This document shows, one piece after another, positions 1-6,887 of a stretch of DNA of 17,007 nt. Both the position numbers and the translations under genes were made by a program. This DNA is from JAEYFP01 sp964566545 (GTDB lineage: Bacteria > Bacillota > Clostridia > Lachnospirales > Lachnospiraceae), in the NCBI GenBank assembly GCA_964566545.1, contig CAZMIX010000052.1, positions 1 through 17,007 on the forward strand, written 5' to 3'. The number at the start of each line of letters is the position of its first letter. Within the stretch, counting starts at the first letter, position 1. The notes beneath the pieces were generated by a model. That model searched no databases. It was given only the letters and a program-made list of their open reading frames with translations, and had not been told where the DNA came from.

Positions 1-30
1 TTTTTTTTCTTGAATTGTTCAGGGTTGGTT

Positions 31-53
31 ATACTGTTTAGTTTTCAAGGTGC
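31..53 (-). promoter_or_regulatory. BoxA-like rRNA leader sequence
   Basis: Read on the minus strand, this stretch contains GCACCTTGAAAACTAAACAG. It closely resembles the CTTTGAAAACTAAACA element that Firmicutes rRNA transcripts carry just upstream of 16S (BoxA / pre-rRNA leader). It lies downstream of two tRNA-Ser genes and no terminator separates them from it. I infer that the tRNA transcript continues into an rRNA operon outside the left edge. No mature rRNA sequence is visible, so this rests on similarity and position only. Confidence 0.45.
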
Positions 54-126
54 TGCGCTATCATCATTTCGTCAGTGCGAGAGTACGGAGTCTGTGATAA
101 ACTCATGTACCTGGTACGTATTACTA

Positions 127-215
127 CGGAGAAGGAGGGATTTGAACCCTCGCGCCGCTATTAACGACCTACTCCCTTTCCAGGGGAGCCCCTTCAGCCG
201 CTTGGGTACTTCTCC
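127..215 (-). tRNA. tRNA-Ser (anticodon GGA)
   Basis: The minus strand folds as a class II tRNA. The acceptor GGAGAAG pairs with CTTCTCC. The anticodon stem CTCCC/GGGAG holds the loop CTGGAAA, giving anticodon GGA at 179-181. A long variable arm of about 20 nt, typical of tRNA-Ser, is followed by the T arm GAGGG-TTCAAAT-CCCTC. The discriminator base is G at 127, as expected for serine. No CCA is encoded after it, so the 3' end needs nucleolytic trimming and CCA addition. It follows tRNA-Ser(UGA) by 27 nt and shares its promoter. It reads UCC and UCU codons. Confidence 0.97.
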
Positions 216-242
216 AAACTGACTGAATATAATGATAACCGA

Positions 243-328
243 CGGAGAGGATGGGATTCGAACCCATGTGCCCGTGAAGGCAAACGGTTTTCAAGACCGC
301 CTCGTTATGACCGCTTCGATACCTCTCC
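243..328 (-). tRNA. tRNA-Ser (anticodon TGA)
   Basis: This is a class II tRNA on the minus strand. The acceptor GGAGAGG pairs with CCTCTCC. The anticodon loop CTTGAAA gives anticodon TGA at 291-293. There is a long variable arm, the T arm ATGGG-TTCGAAT-CCCAT, and discriminator G at 243. No CCA is encoded. It is the first gene of the transcript driven by the near-consensus promoter at 399-427. It reads UCA and, by wobble, other UCN codons. Confidence 0.97.
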
Positions 329-398
329 ATTTAAATCGAAAGAGTTTCGACGTTTCTTAACAAAACTCATGCCACCTTCTTTTGTCGGCGCAAATGTT

Positions 399-427
399 AT
401 TGTAGCAAAAACCATATCCGGTGTCAA
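399..427 (-). promoter_or_regulatory. Strong sigma-A promoter for the tRNA-Ser transcript
   Basis: On the minus strand the -35 box is TTGACA (427-422) and the -10 box is TACAAT (404-399), separated by exactly 17 nt. This is a near-perfect vegetative promoter, as expected for stable RNA genes. The transcript should start near position 392, about 60 nt before the first tRNA. It sits just beyond the ispD terminator, so the tRNA unit is independent of the operon to its right. Confidence 0.85.
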
Positions 428-467
428 TTGTTTTTTCTAACTATTTATAAAATAATTTCCGAAATCT

Positions 468-506
468 AAAAAAGGTCTCTTTCAACGAGTATATGCGCTG
501 AAAAAG
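468..506 (-). terminator. Rho-independent terminator after ispD
   Basis: On the minus strand, CTTTTTCAGCG (506-496) pairs with CGTTGAAAGAG (487-477). The 11-bp stem includes two G-U pairs, and the loop has 8 nt. ACC and six Ts follow (473-468). It begins a few bases after the ispD stop codon and closes the tsaE-to-ispD operon. Confidence 0.8.
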
Positions 507-511
507 GGCAC

Positions 512-1222
512 TTAAGTCATAAATGCTTCCGCTATGGAAAGGTCTTCCGGCGTTGTGATTTTAATGTTTCGATAGCTGCCTTCCACAAGCTTGACCGGAC
601 AGCCGCAAAATGTTTCCATGACCATCGCATCGTCTGTAATCTGAATCTTTTTGTCCATCAGCTCCTCTTCCCCTGCAAGCAATATATCGTATGCCTTTTT
701 AATAGAAGGAAACGAAAAAACCTGCGGGGTCTGCATTATCCAGACGCTGCTTCTGTCAGGCGTTTCCTTGACAAAGCCTTCCTTATCCGCTATTTTGACC
801 GTATCCTTCGCGGGAACCGCCGCAATTGCCGTACCATAGCGCTGTACCGCTTCGTAAGCGCGCATAAGAATTTCCGTTGACACAAACGGACGCGCGCCGT
901 CATGGATAAATACATAATCACAATCCGTAAGCGCGCCAAGCCCTGCCGCAACGGAATGGTAGCGTTCAGTTCCACCCTCTACGACCGTTGTCACCTTGGA
1001 CAGTCTATACTTTTCCACAAGTTCTTTTCGACAATAAGGAATTTCCCCTTTACCCGTCACAAGGACAATTTCGTCAATAAAACTATCCTCAAATACTTTT
1101 AAGGAATAATATAAAATTGGCTTTCCTGAAAGCAAAAGATACTGCTTCGCAGTATCCGTATGCATTCGTTTTCCTTTTCCTCCCGCCAGTACAACGGCGG
1201 CACATTTCTTCTTTTCTGCCAT
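512..1222 (-). CDS. ispD: 2-C-methyl-D-erythritol 4-phosphate cytidylyltransferase
   Basis: This cytoplasmic enzyme joins CTP and methylerythritol 4-phosphate to give CDP-ME in the non-mevalonate isoprenoid pathway. The 236 residues match the family's usual length. Visible motifs are the nucleotide-binding loop VLAGGKGKRM (11-20), KQYL (26-29), FIHDGARPFV (105-114), AVPAKDTVKI (135-144), QTPQVF (164-169), ITDDAM (195-200) and a C-terminal YRNIKITTPEDL (217-228). I chose ATG 1222, preceded by GAGG at 9 nt spacing. A TTG five codons upstream overlaps that Shine-Dalgarno and is less likely. It is the last gene of its operon, 15 nt after tsaD and directly before a terminator. IspF, sometimes adjacent or fused, is not here. 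Confidence 0.96.
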   Translation of the reverse strand: MAEKKKCAAVVLAGGKGKRMHTDTAKQYLLLSGKPILYYSLKVFEDSFIDEIVLVTGKGEIPYCRKELVEKYRLSKVTTVVEGGTERYHSVAAGLGALTDCDYVFIHDGARPFVSTEILMRAYEAVQRYGTAIAAVPAKDTVKIADKEGFVKETPDRSSVWIMQTPQVFSFPSIKKAYDILLAGEEELMDKKIQITDDAMVMETFCGCPVKLVEGSYRNIKITTPEDLSIAEAFMT

Positions 1223-1237
1223 AAATACACGCCTCAA

Positions 1238-2260
1238 CTATCTTTCACCCAGTTTCAAATTTGGCACCGCATTCAGATCCAGTCCGCTCCGAACCCCCTT
1301 AAGAAATTCGTAATAGCCTGCAACTCCAATCATAGCGGCATTGTCGGTGCAGTAAACCGGAGAAGGGTAATAAAATTCGATTTGTTCCTTTTCGCAGGCT
1401 TCCTTCATTGTCGTCCGCAGCGCTGTATTAGACGCAACGCCGCCCGCAATCGCAAATTTACGAAAACCACTTGCTTTGAGAGCCGCGATCGAATGGTCGA
1501 CGAGCACATCCGTTACCGCTTTTTGAAATGAAGCCGCAACATCCGCCACGACAATCTGCTCCCCCTTCATCTCGCAGGAATTCAAATAGTTGAGTACCGC
1601 CGATTTCAGGCCACTGAAGCTGAAATCATATAAATTGGCTTCCACCTTCGCTCTGGGAAAATGAATCGCATCGGGATTACCTTCTTTGGATACCTTGTCG
1701 ATTTTCGGCCCACCCGGATATCCCAAGCCGATCGCACGGGCAACCTTGTCAAAGGCTTCTCCTGCCGCATCATCCCTCGTCCTGCCTAGAATTTCATAAA
1801 CGCCGTAATCGGTCACCTTGACGAGATGCGTATGCCCGCCCGATACGATAAGTGATAAAAACGGAGGTTCTAATTGCGGATGCTCAATATAATTCGCGCA
1901 AATGTGCCCCTCAATGTGATGCACACCGATAAGCGGAATCCCCGATGCAAAGCTGAGTGCCTTTGCCTCCGCTACACCGACAAGCAGGGCGCCGACAAGT
2001 CCGGGGCCATAAGTGACCGCGATCGCATCTAAATCATGCAGCGTCACATCTGCTTCCTTTAATGCCTCTTCGATTACTTGATTTATTTTTTCAATGTGCT
2101 TTCTTGAAGCGATTTCCGGCACAACACCCCCGTATAATGTATGAAGGTCAATCTGCGACGATATAATATTGGAAAGGACGCCCCTTCCGTTTTTGATAAC
2201 TGCCGCCGCCGTCTCATCGCAGGAGCTCTCGATCCCGAGTATCAGCGTATCCTTATTCAT
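1238..2260 (-). CDS. tsaD: tRNA N6-adenosine threonylcarbamoyltransferase TsaD
   Basis: This is the catalytic subunit that transfers threonylcarbamoyl from TC-AMP to A37 of ANN-decoding tRNAs (t6A), working with TsaB and TsaE, both encoded upstream. The 340 residues fit the family. The ASKHA-type N-terminus GIESSCDETA is at 9-18. The metal-binding motif HHIEGH is at 114-119, with ligands H115 and H119. SGGHTH (140-145), the DFSFSGLKSA segment (212-221), IAGGVASNTALR (271-282) and the third metal ligand D306 in CTDNAAMI follow. I chose ATG 2260, which has GAGGA eight bases ahead and overlaps the end of the preceding gene by 8 nt, suggesting translational coupling. An upstream in-frame start at 2314 lies inside that gene and adds 18 residues the family lacks. 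Confidence 0.97.
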   Translation of the reverse strand: MNKDTLILGIESSCDETAAAVIKNGRGVLSNIISSQIDLHTLYGGVVPEIASRKHIEKINQVIEEALKEADVTLHDLDAIAVTYGPGLVGALLVGVAEAKALSFASGIPLIGVHHIEGHICANYIEHPQLEPPFLSLIVSGGHTHLVKVTDYGVYEILGRTRDDAAGEAFDKVARAIGLGYPGGPKIDKVSKEGNPDAIHFPRAKVEANLYDFSFSGLKSAVLNYLNSCEMKGEQIVVADVAASFQKAVTDVLVDHSIAALKASGFRKFAIAGGVASNTALRTTMKEACEKEQIEFYYPSPVYCTDNAAMIGVAGYYEFLKGVRSGLDLNAVPNLKLGER

Positions 2261-2831
2261 TTGTCTTTTCCTCAACGAGCCTCCAGCCAAATATTTTCCA
2301 ACGACCGCCCGCATCCTTTCTCAATAGGAATTCTTCCTGAGTAGGCTTAATCTTTCCCTCCGTACGCATGGAATAAATACAGTTGAGCTTCGCCCACTTG
2401 GCGCCCTCATATTGATAATAATCCACATTTGCACTGCCTGCCACAGAATAGCTAGAAATGGATTGATCCCCATCCTTGAAAATAATGATTTCGTTTCTTA
2501 AAGCTCCTATATAGTCTTCTTCTGTCTGATTTGCTATAAGTGCCTCGTCAAACAGCTCCCTTGATTTTTTTGCAAGCTTAATGAGCTCCTCCTCGGAATA
2601 CTCCTCGCTGTAAAAACATCTCGTGATCTCGCTGTAATATTTCAGCACTTCCTTTGGAGTCGGAGGATAGTTAGAGGACAAATCCCTTGCGAGTACTTCC
2701 TGCACAGCCGTCAGCTTATCTATTTCTTCCTTGGCGGTTCGGTCTCTGTTGACTAAGTAAGCAAAGCTGGCGATAATAAGCAATGCAACAATCAGAAGTA
2801 TTATGAAATTTTTGATAGCTTGCTTATTCAA
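2253..2831 (-). CDS. Membrane-anchored protein of unknown function (possible DUF6715)
   Basis: This 192-residue protein has a short basic N-terminus, one hydrophobic segment (about 8-27) and a soluble domain of about 165 residues, presumably extracytoplasmic. The soluble part contains NYPPTPKEVLKYYSEI, a DYYQYEGAKWAKLNCIYSM strand region and, near the end, FLLRKDAGGRWKIFGW, the kind of sheet seen in NTF2/DUF4878-like folds. From memory it resembles a Lachnospiraceae family annotated as DUF6715; I cannot confirm that. The only plausible start is TTG at 2831, since there is an in-frame stop upstream and no nearby ATG. AGGGGG lies 11 nt before it, and an AAGGAA abuts it. Its end overlaps the tsaD start by 8 nt. 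Function unknown. Confidence 0.75.
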   Translation of the reverse strand: MNKQAIKNFIILLIVALLIIASFAYLVNRDRTAKEEIDKLTAVQEVLARDLSSNYPPTPKEVLKYYSEITRCFYSEEYSEEELIKLAKKSRELFDEALIANQTEEDYIGALRNEIIIFKDGDQSISSYSVAGSANVDYYQYEGAKWAKLNCIYSMRTEGKIKPTQEEFLLRKDAGGRWKIFGWRLVEEKTNE

Positions 2832-2872
2832 TTCCTTTTTTGCCCCCTGTCCGTCTCAGTCAAACATCCCTT

Positions 2873-3784
2873 TTATTCCTCTTCAAAATCAAGCTCTGTT
2901 GTCCTGCCGTCCTTTGCCGTATGCGTAGCGGGAAAAATCTCACGCGCACATCCGACATACTCCTTCGGATAAGCGAGTGAGGGACTGTAGTGAGTCAACC
3001 AAAGTTCCCGCACGTTTGCACGCTTTGCCATATCCGCCGCCTCGCAAAAGGTCATGTGCTTATGCTCCTTTGCCTTTTGCTCCATATCCGGCTCCCCGTA
3101 CATCCCTTCACAAATAAACAGATCGGCCTCAGACGCACTCTTTACGATCAACTCCGTCGGCCTGGAATCGGTGCAGTACGTCAGCTTGATCCCCTTTCGC
3201 TTTGGCCCCAACACCATATCCGGCATAAAAAGCCGGCCTTCATGCTCGATGTTCTCCCCCTTTTGCAGCCTGTTCCAAAGCGGCAGCGGAATGTTTTTCT
3301 CTTTTGCCCGTTCAACGCTGAACTTACCGGCGCGCTCAATGATCATGCTATAGCCATAACAGACCGTATTATGGTTCACACGGAAAGCTTCTATCCGGAA
3401 ACCGTCAAAAGAAATCGTCTGCTCCGCTTCCGATAATTCAATAAAGTTGATCGCAAACGGAAGCTCCGGCGCAATCGTACGAAGTGCCGTCACAACACGA
3501 ACCAAACCCTTGGGACCTATCATCGTCAAGGGTTCTGTTCTCTCCGCGTTTCCCATTGTCAGCAGCAAGCCCGGTAACCCGCTGATGTGATCCGCATGAT
3601 AATGGGTAAAACAGATAATATCAATTGGTTTGGCACTCCAGCCTTTTTCCTTCATGGCTATCTGCGTACCTTCCCCACAATCAATCAAAATACTGCTCCC
3701 ATGATACCGCATCATGAGAGAGGTCAGCCATCGATAAGGCAGGGGCATCATGCCGCCGGTTCCCAGCAAACAAACATCGAGCAT
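2873..3784 (-). CDS. rnz: Ribonuclease Z (tRNA 3' endonuclease)
   Basis: This is a 303-residue metallo-beta-lactamase-fold enzyme of the tRNase Z / ElaC group, which cleaves 3' trailers from tRNA precursors. The signature FTHYHADHISGLPG (59-72) contains the zinc ligands H61, H63, D65 and H66. Further candidate ligands are H138 (VNHNT), D206 (CTDSRP), H243 (KHMTF) and H265 (LTHYS). GPKGL (90-94) and E226 (CEGMYG) also match family positions. The N-terminal loop reads GGMMPLPYRWLTS rather than the better known GVPSKERNVSS type, so this is a clostridial variant. ATG 3784 has GAGG seven bases upstream. It lies 27 nt after the small zinc-ribbon-like gene. Its operon partners make t6A, and the nearby tRNA-Ser genes lack encoded CCA. 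Confidence 0.93.
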   Translation of the reverse strand: MLDVCLLGTGGMMPLPYRWLTSLMMRYHGSSILIDCGEGTQIAMKEKGWSAKPIDIICFTHYHADHISGLPGLLLTMGNAERTEPLTMIGPKGLVRVVTALRTIAPELPFAINFIELSEAEQTISFDGFRIEAFRVNHNTVCYGYSMIIERAGKFSVERAKEKNIPLPLWNRLQKGENIEHEGRLFMPDMVLGPKRKGIKLTYCTDSRPTELIVKSASEADLFICEGMYGEPDMEQKAKEHKHMTFCEAADMAKRANVRELWLTHYSPSLAYPKEYVGCAREIFPATHTAKDGRTTELDFEEE

Positions 3785-3811
3785 TCCAATTCCTCGCTAT
3801 CCGCGGGCAGT

Positions 3812-4060
3812 TTAAAGCAACTCCTTTTTCTCAAAGATTTCAACCGAAATTTCAAACTGCGCGGTTATTTTATCGTAGCAGTCCTCGCACAAATCGAAGG
3901 AATGGATTTCTCCGTCCTTATTTGAGAAATAGCTGAATTCCTGATTTCCCGCATATACACCTTCTTTTATGATTCCGTTTTCAACACGGAGTTCTTTTTT
4001 GCAGCAATTGCAAAATACATGTGCAAGCTCTGTTTTTTTATCATCTTTATATTTTCTCAT
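3812..4060 (-). CDS. Small four-cysteine (zinc-ribbon-like) protein
   Basis: This 82-residue protein has two CxxC knuckles: C17-N-C-C20 (with C19 also a cysteine) and C58-E-D-C61. They are separated by about 37 residues containing KEGVYAGNQEFSYFSNKDGEIHSFDL. The spacing suggests one zinc site of zinc-ribbon or treble-clef type. The start is well supported: ATG 4060 follows AAGGAGG at good spacing. An 83-nt gap precedes it, with a possible TATAAT at 4097-4092 but no convincing -35 box, so a minor internal promoter is possible but unproven. I recall similar unnamed proteins in Lachnospiraceae but know no function. Its place between rimI and rnz hints at a role in RNA or ribosome metabolism, which is inference only. 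Confidence 0.82.
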   Translation of the reverse strand: MRKYKDDKKTELAHVFCNCCKKELRVENGIIKEGVYAGNQEFSYFSNKDGEIHSFDLCEDCYDKITAQFEISVEIFEKKELL

Positions 4061-4143
4061 ACCCTATCCTCCTTGTAAAGCGATCACTTTTATTATACAA
4101 GCATACCGCTTCATTGGATAGTGGTAATTACTCCATTGAGTGC

Positions 4144-4578
4144 CTATCTCTTCCACATGATCAAGGCATCTTCCTGCGGCCTTTCGTAAAAATTCTTACG
4201 GGTTCCCTCCTCCGTAAAACCGAGCCGCTTATATAGCATAATCGCCGGAAAGTTGCTCCTTCGCACCTCCAGTGTAAAGGCATTCACACCCATTTGGATG
4301 CCCTTCTCCAAAAGCGACTTCAGCAATAACTTTCCATAGCCTCGCCGTCTGTAGGTTTCCTTAATGGCAAAGTTTGTGATCTCCGCCTCGCCGAGTATAT
4401 TGCGGATACCTGCGCCGCCGATGATTTGGCCGCCAAGATCCACTACCAGATAAGCCATAGAATCCTGTGACAGTATTTCACGGAACGCATTTTCCGACCA
4501 TGGTACCGAGAATGTATCTCTTTCTATACCGGCAACCTCTGCGACATCGCACTCAAACATCTCTCTGATTTTTACCAT
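4144..4578 (-). CDS. rimI: Ribosomal protein N-acetyltransferase RimI-like
   Basis: This is a 144-residue GNAT-family acetyltransferase. RimI acetylates the N-terminal alanine of ribosomal protein bS18, and homologues may act on other N-termini. Visible motifs are FSVPWSENAF (23-32), the acetyl-CoA loop RRRGYGK (77-83), LEVRRSNFPAIMLYKRLGF (103-121) and the C-terminal Y(131)ERPQEDALIM. I chose ATG 4578, with GGAGG 12 nt upstream and a closer AGGA. The longer GTG start at 4641 would overlap tsaB and add residues with no family counterpart. A rimI gene directly after tsaB, with tsaD nearby, is a recurring bacterial arrangement, which supports the call. Confidence 0.92.
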   Translation of the reverse strand: MVKIREMFECDVAEVAGIERDTFSVPWSENAFREILSQDSMAYLVVDLGGQIIGGAGIRNILGEAEITNFAIKETYRRRGYGKLLLKSLLEKGIQMGVNAFTLEVRRSNFPAIMLYKRLGFTEEGTRKNFYERPQEDALIMWKR

Positions 4579-4618
4579 TTCATTTTCCTGCCTCCAAGCA
4601 GTGCCTGTGGCAAATGGG

Positions 4619-5323
4619 CTAGATCCCCTGCTTTTGCGCACGTTCTCTTTCTGCCTGCGAAAGCCGAAGATAATCCGGCCTATGCTCCGCCGCCGTTTCC
4701 GTTTTGCCCTCTTTTAAATAATCCATCGCCAAAGCGCCAAGCGCGCCCGCCCGCTGTCTCGCCATATGAGCCGGCGCAAGTTCGTAGGAAACAGTCAGCA
4801 GCTCCGCAAGCTTTTCGCGATAGACTAAAACGCCATCTCCAAGAAATAATACCTTTCTTCCAAGTGCATTCAGTTCTCTGCATAGTTCCTCAATTGCGAT
4901 TGCACATTGCTCCTTAATAATATGATGTTTTCCATTCTCAAATGCATAAATGCCTGTATATACCTGTTCTCTTCTGGCATCCATCAGCGGGCAGACAAGC
5001 ATCTCGGTTCCCCATGCATTATAGCTGAGCGCATCGACTGTCGGCACTGCAACGATTGGTTTATCAAGTGCCAATCCAAGCCCCTTCGCAGTCGCCGAAC
5101 CAATTCGAAGCCCAGTGAAGGAACCCGGTCCCTTTGCCACGGCAATCGCATCAATCGTCGATAAATCCAGCTCAATCATTTGCGTAATCTCATTCAGCAT
5201 CGGAACAAGCGTCTGGGAATGTGTCTTTTTATAATTTACCGTATATTCGGCAAGCATCTGCTCCTCCTCAACGACCGCAACGGTCGCAACGAGTCCAGAG
5301 CTGTCTATCACTAATAGTCTCAT
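4619..5323 (-). CDS. tsaB: tRNA threonylcarbamoyladenosine protein TsaB
   Basis: TsaB is the ASKHA-fold scaffold partner of TsaD in the t6A synthase. The 234 residues fit the family. The N-terminus MRLLVIDSSG is followed by HSQTLVPML (35-43), the hallmark KGPGSFTGLRIG (64-75), a MDARREQVY segment and a C-terminal PDYLRLSQAERE. I chose ATG 5323, with GAGG six bases upstream and one base after the tsaE stop. A TTG four codons earlier would overlap tsaE. TsaE, TsaB and TsaD are all in this operon, while TsaC/Sua5, which makes the TC-AMP intermediate, is not in the window. Confidence 0.95.
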   Translation of the reverse strand: MRLLVIDSSGLVATVAVVEEEQMLAEYTVNYKKTHSQTLVPMLNEITQMIELDLSTIDAIAVAKGPGSFTGLRIGSATAKGLGLALDKPIVAVPTVDALSYNAWGTEMLVCPLMDARREQVYTGIYAFENGKHHIIKEQCAIAIEELCRELNALGRKVLFLGDGVLVYREKLAELLTVSYELAPAHMARQRAGALGALAMDYLKEGKTETAAEHRPDYLRLSQAERERAQKQGI

Positions 5324-5324
5324 G

Positions 5325-5747
5325 TTATTCCTCAATTTTGATCAGGCGGTAATCCAGCCCTTTGTCCAGATTTTTTTCTATTGTGATCCGGTGAGCATGC
5401 TCCGGTATCAGCTCCTCAACCAGCTCCGCCCATTCGATCATACAGGCTCCTTCTCCATAGAAGCAGTCCTCATAGCCGATTTCATCCATTTCATCGATGT
5501 CGCCGATACGGTACACATCAAAATGATAAAACGGAAGCCGACCCTCCTCATAAATTTGTAAAATCGTAAACGTCGGGCTGCTGACCGGCTCTATGATGCC
5601 AAGGCCAGCCGCAAATCCCTGTGTGAATACGGTCTTCCCGACGCCAAGATCACCTGTCAATGTATAAATACTACCCGGCTTCGCCACCAAGCCAAGCGAC
5701 TTTCCAAGCGAAAAGGTTTCTTCTCTGCTGTATGTTTCTGTAATCAT
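5325..5747 (-). CDS. tsaE: tRNA threonylcarbamoyladenosine biosynthesis ATPase TsaE
   Basis: TsaE is a P-loop ATPase that binds the TsaB-TsaD dimer and is needed for multi-turnover t6A synthesis. The 140 residues are typical. TGDLGVGKT (31-39) is the Walker A motif, SSPTFTILQIYE (56-67) is the switch-like segment, and FYHFDVYRI (73-81) and MIEWAELV (103-110) are conserved. I chose ATG 5747 because the family N-terminus aligns at ETYSREETFSLGKSLG and an AGGGTGG lies just upstream. An in-frame GTG at 5819 would add 24 residues. It is the first gene of the operon, about 100 nt after the promoter at 5850-5878. Confidence 0.95.
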   Translation of the reverse strand: MITETYSREETFSLGKSLGLVAKPGSIYTLTGDLGVGKTVFTQGFAAGLGIIEPVSSPTFTILQIYEEGRLPFYHFDVYRIGDIDEMDEIGYEDCFYGEGACMIEWAELVEELIPEHAHRITIEKNLDKGLDYRLIKIEE

Positions 5748-5849
5748 TTCGGCCACCCTGTGCCACAGCTTTTGCTGTCCCTGCTCTATGATTGATTGCA
5801 CAATCCACGTCGTACGCACGCTTTATTAGCGCGCAATATGCCTGACGAT

Positions 5850-5878
5850 ATTTTAGCACATTTTTATCATGTTCACAA
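5850..5878 (-). promoter_or_regulatory. Promoter of the tsaE-to-ispD operon
   Basis: On the minus strand, TTGTGA (5878-5873) and TAAAAT (5855-5850) are 17 nt apart, a plausible sigma-A promoter matching consensus at 4/6 and 5/6 positions. It lies in the 192-nt gap between ribU and tsaE. I see no clear intrinsic terminator after ribU, so read-through from ribU into this operon is also possible. Confidence 0.6.
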
Positions 5879-5939
5879 GAACGCAATTCTGTTTTGCACA
5901 GGATGGCCGCAATTGTTTATGAATTCCTTATGAAAACGG

Positions 5940-6701
5940 TCAGCATTTCCCTTCTGCGGCATGCTGCTGCAAAGCCTCCGCATGCTGCGCATGAATGACT
6001 GGGCTGATTTTTTTATAAAGTAAAAAGGTAATACCCGATACAGCAGTTCCCTTTAACAGATTAAACGGCACAACTGCAAACAACACGAGGGTCGTGATGC
6101 TTGTAATGCCGGCGTTTACCGCCGTTCCCATGCCGATGATCGCCTCCATCGGCATCCCATAAAGAGCTGCAAAGGTCGGAAGCAGATAGACTGCGTTAAA
6201 CACGCTTCCAAATACCGTCATAAATGCCGCGCCTGCCGCCATTCCTGCAAGAGCGGTTTTTCTCGTCTTCTTTATATGATAAATAATCGAAGCCGGAAGA
6301 ATCATTGTGCAGCCAATAATGAAGTTGGCCAGATCGCCTACAAAGGCGGTTGAGGTTCCTTTCAAAAACAGCTTTAATACGATTTTCAGAAATTCCGCGA
6401 TAACGCCTGCCACCGGACCATACGCAAAGGCGCAGATCAGCACCGGTACCTCGCTGAAATCAATTTCATAAAACGGTGGAGCAAACCAGAGTGGTATTTC
6501 CAAATACATAAGCACAGCTGCGATTCCCGAGAAAATACCAATAAAGGCAATCCTTCTCGTCCTTGTGCGCTCATCGCGCTTAAATCCGATCAGCTTCTCC
6601 GATACAGCGGCAATGATGGAAACTGCCGCGATTACAACCAGGCTGACTCCTAAAAAAGCTAGATTTTCCTTTGCTGAATTAAATAACTCTACTAAATTCA
6701 T
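5940..6701 (-). CDS. ribU: ECF transporter S component, riboflavin-specific (RibU-like)
   Basis: This is an integral membrane substrate-binding subunit of an energy-coupling factor transporter, predicted to import riboflavin with a shared EcfA/A'/T module that is not in this window. The 253-residue protein is very hydrophobic. The conserved RibU-like core runs from about residue 50: RIAFIGIFSGIAAVLMYLEI, PFYEIDFSEVPVLICAFAYG and DLANFIIGCTMILPAS. The specificity call rests mainly on the FMN riboswitch and terminator directly upstream. Two oddities are visible. An N-terminal extension carries an extra hydrophobic segment (about 15-35), making it longer than minimal S components of about 190 residues, and there is a hydrophilic tail with three histidines (237-247). 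ATG 6701 follows an AGAGGA site. Confidence 0.93.
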   Translation of the reverse strand: MNLVELFNSAKENLAFLGVSLVVIAAVSIIAAVSEKLIGFKRDERTRTRRIAFIGIFSGIAAVLMYLEIPLWFAPPFYEIDFSEVPVLICAFAYGPVAGVIAEFLKIVLKLFLKGTSTAFVGDLANFIIGCTMILPASIIYHIKKTRKTALAGMAAGAAFMTVFGSVFNAVYLLPTFAALYGMPMEAIIGMGTAVNAGITSITTLVLFAVVPFNLLKGTAVSGITFLLYKKISPVIHAQHAEALQQHAAEGKC

Positions 6702-6800
6702 CTTTCTTTCCTCTTTTCTTTTTTAAGGGAAATTCGGAGTGCTTTCTATTCACAGAAAATTGAGAGCAGAACGCATTTATATGACAAACGCTTCTCTGTG

Positions 6801-6836
6801 AAATAAAAATCCCCGAACATCAATCAATGTTCGGGG
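6801..6836 (-). terminator. Attenuator terminator of the FMN riboswitch
   Basis: On the minus strand CCCCGAACAT (6836-6827) pairs perfectly with ATGTTCGGGG (6820-6811) around a 6-nt loop, followed by ATTTTTATTT. It lies between the riboswitch aptamer and the ribU ribosome binding site, so it is the expression platform. FMN binding should favour this hairpin and stop transcription. Its 5' arm CCCCGAA is complementary to TTCGGGG at the aptamer's P1 5' side (7055-7049), a possible antiterminator pairing. Confidence 0.93.
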
Positions 6837-6887
6837 GAATTGTCGTTTGAAAAGACTTACGGTACTATCGCCGCTGCCTGTTCGCGC

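Noticed and set aside
10..222. Plus-strand open frame of 70 codons at the left edge
   Set aside because: It runs through the tRNA-Ser(GGA) gene on the opposite strand and has no ribosome binding site.
4092..4097. Internal promoter before the four-cysteine gene
   Set aside because: A TATAAT is present on the minus strand, but no acceptable -35 box or extended -10 is found, so I do not call it as a feature.
4579..4641. Longer start for rimI at GTG 4641
   Set aside because: It would overlap tsaB by 23 nt and add residues absent from the family. ATG 4578 has a ribosome binding site and aligns with known N-termini.
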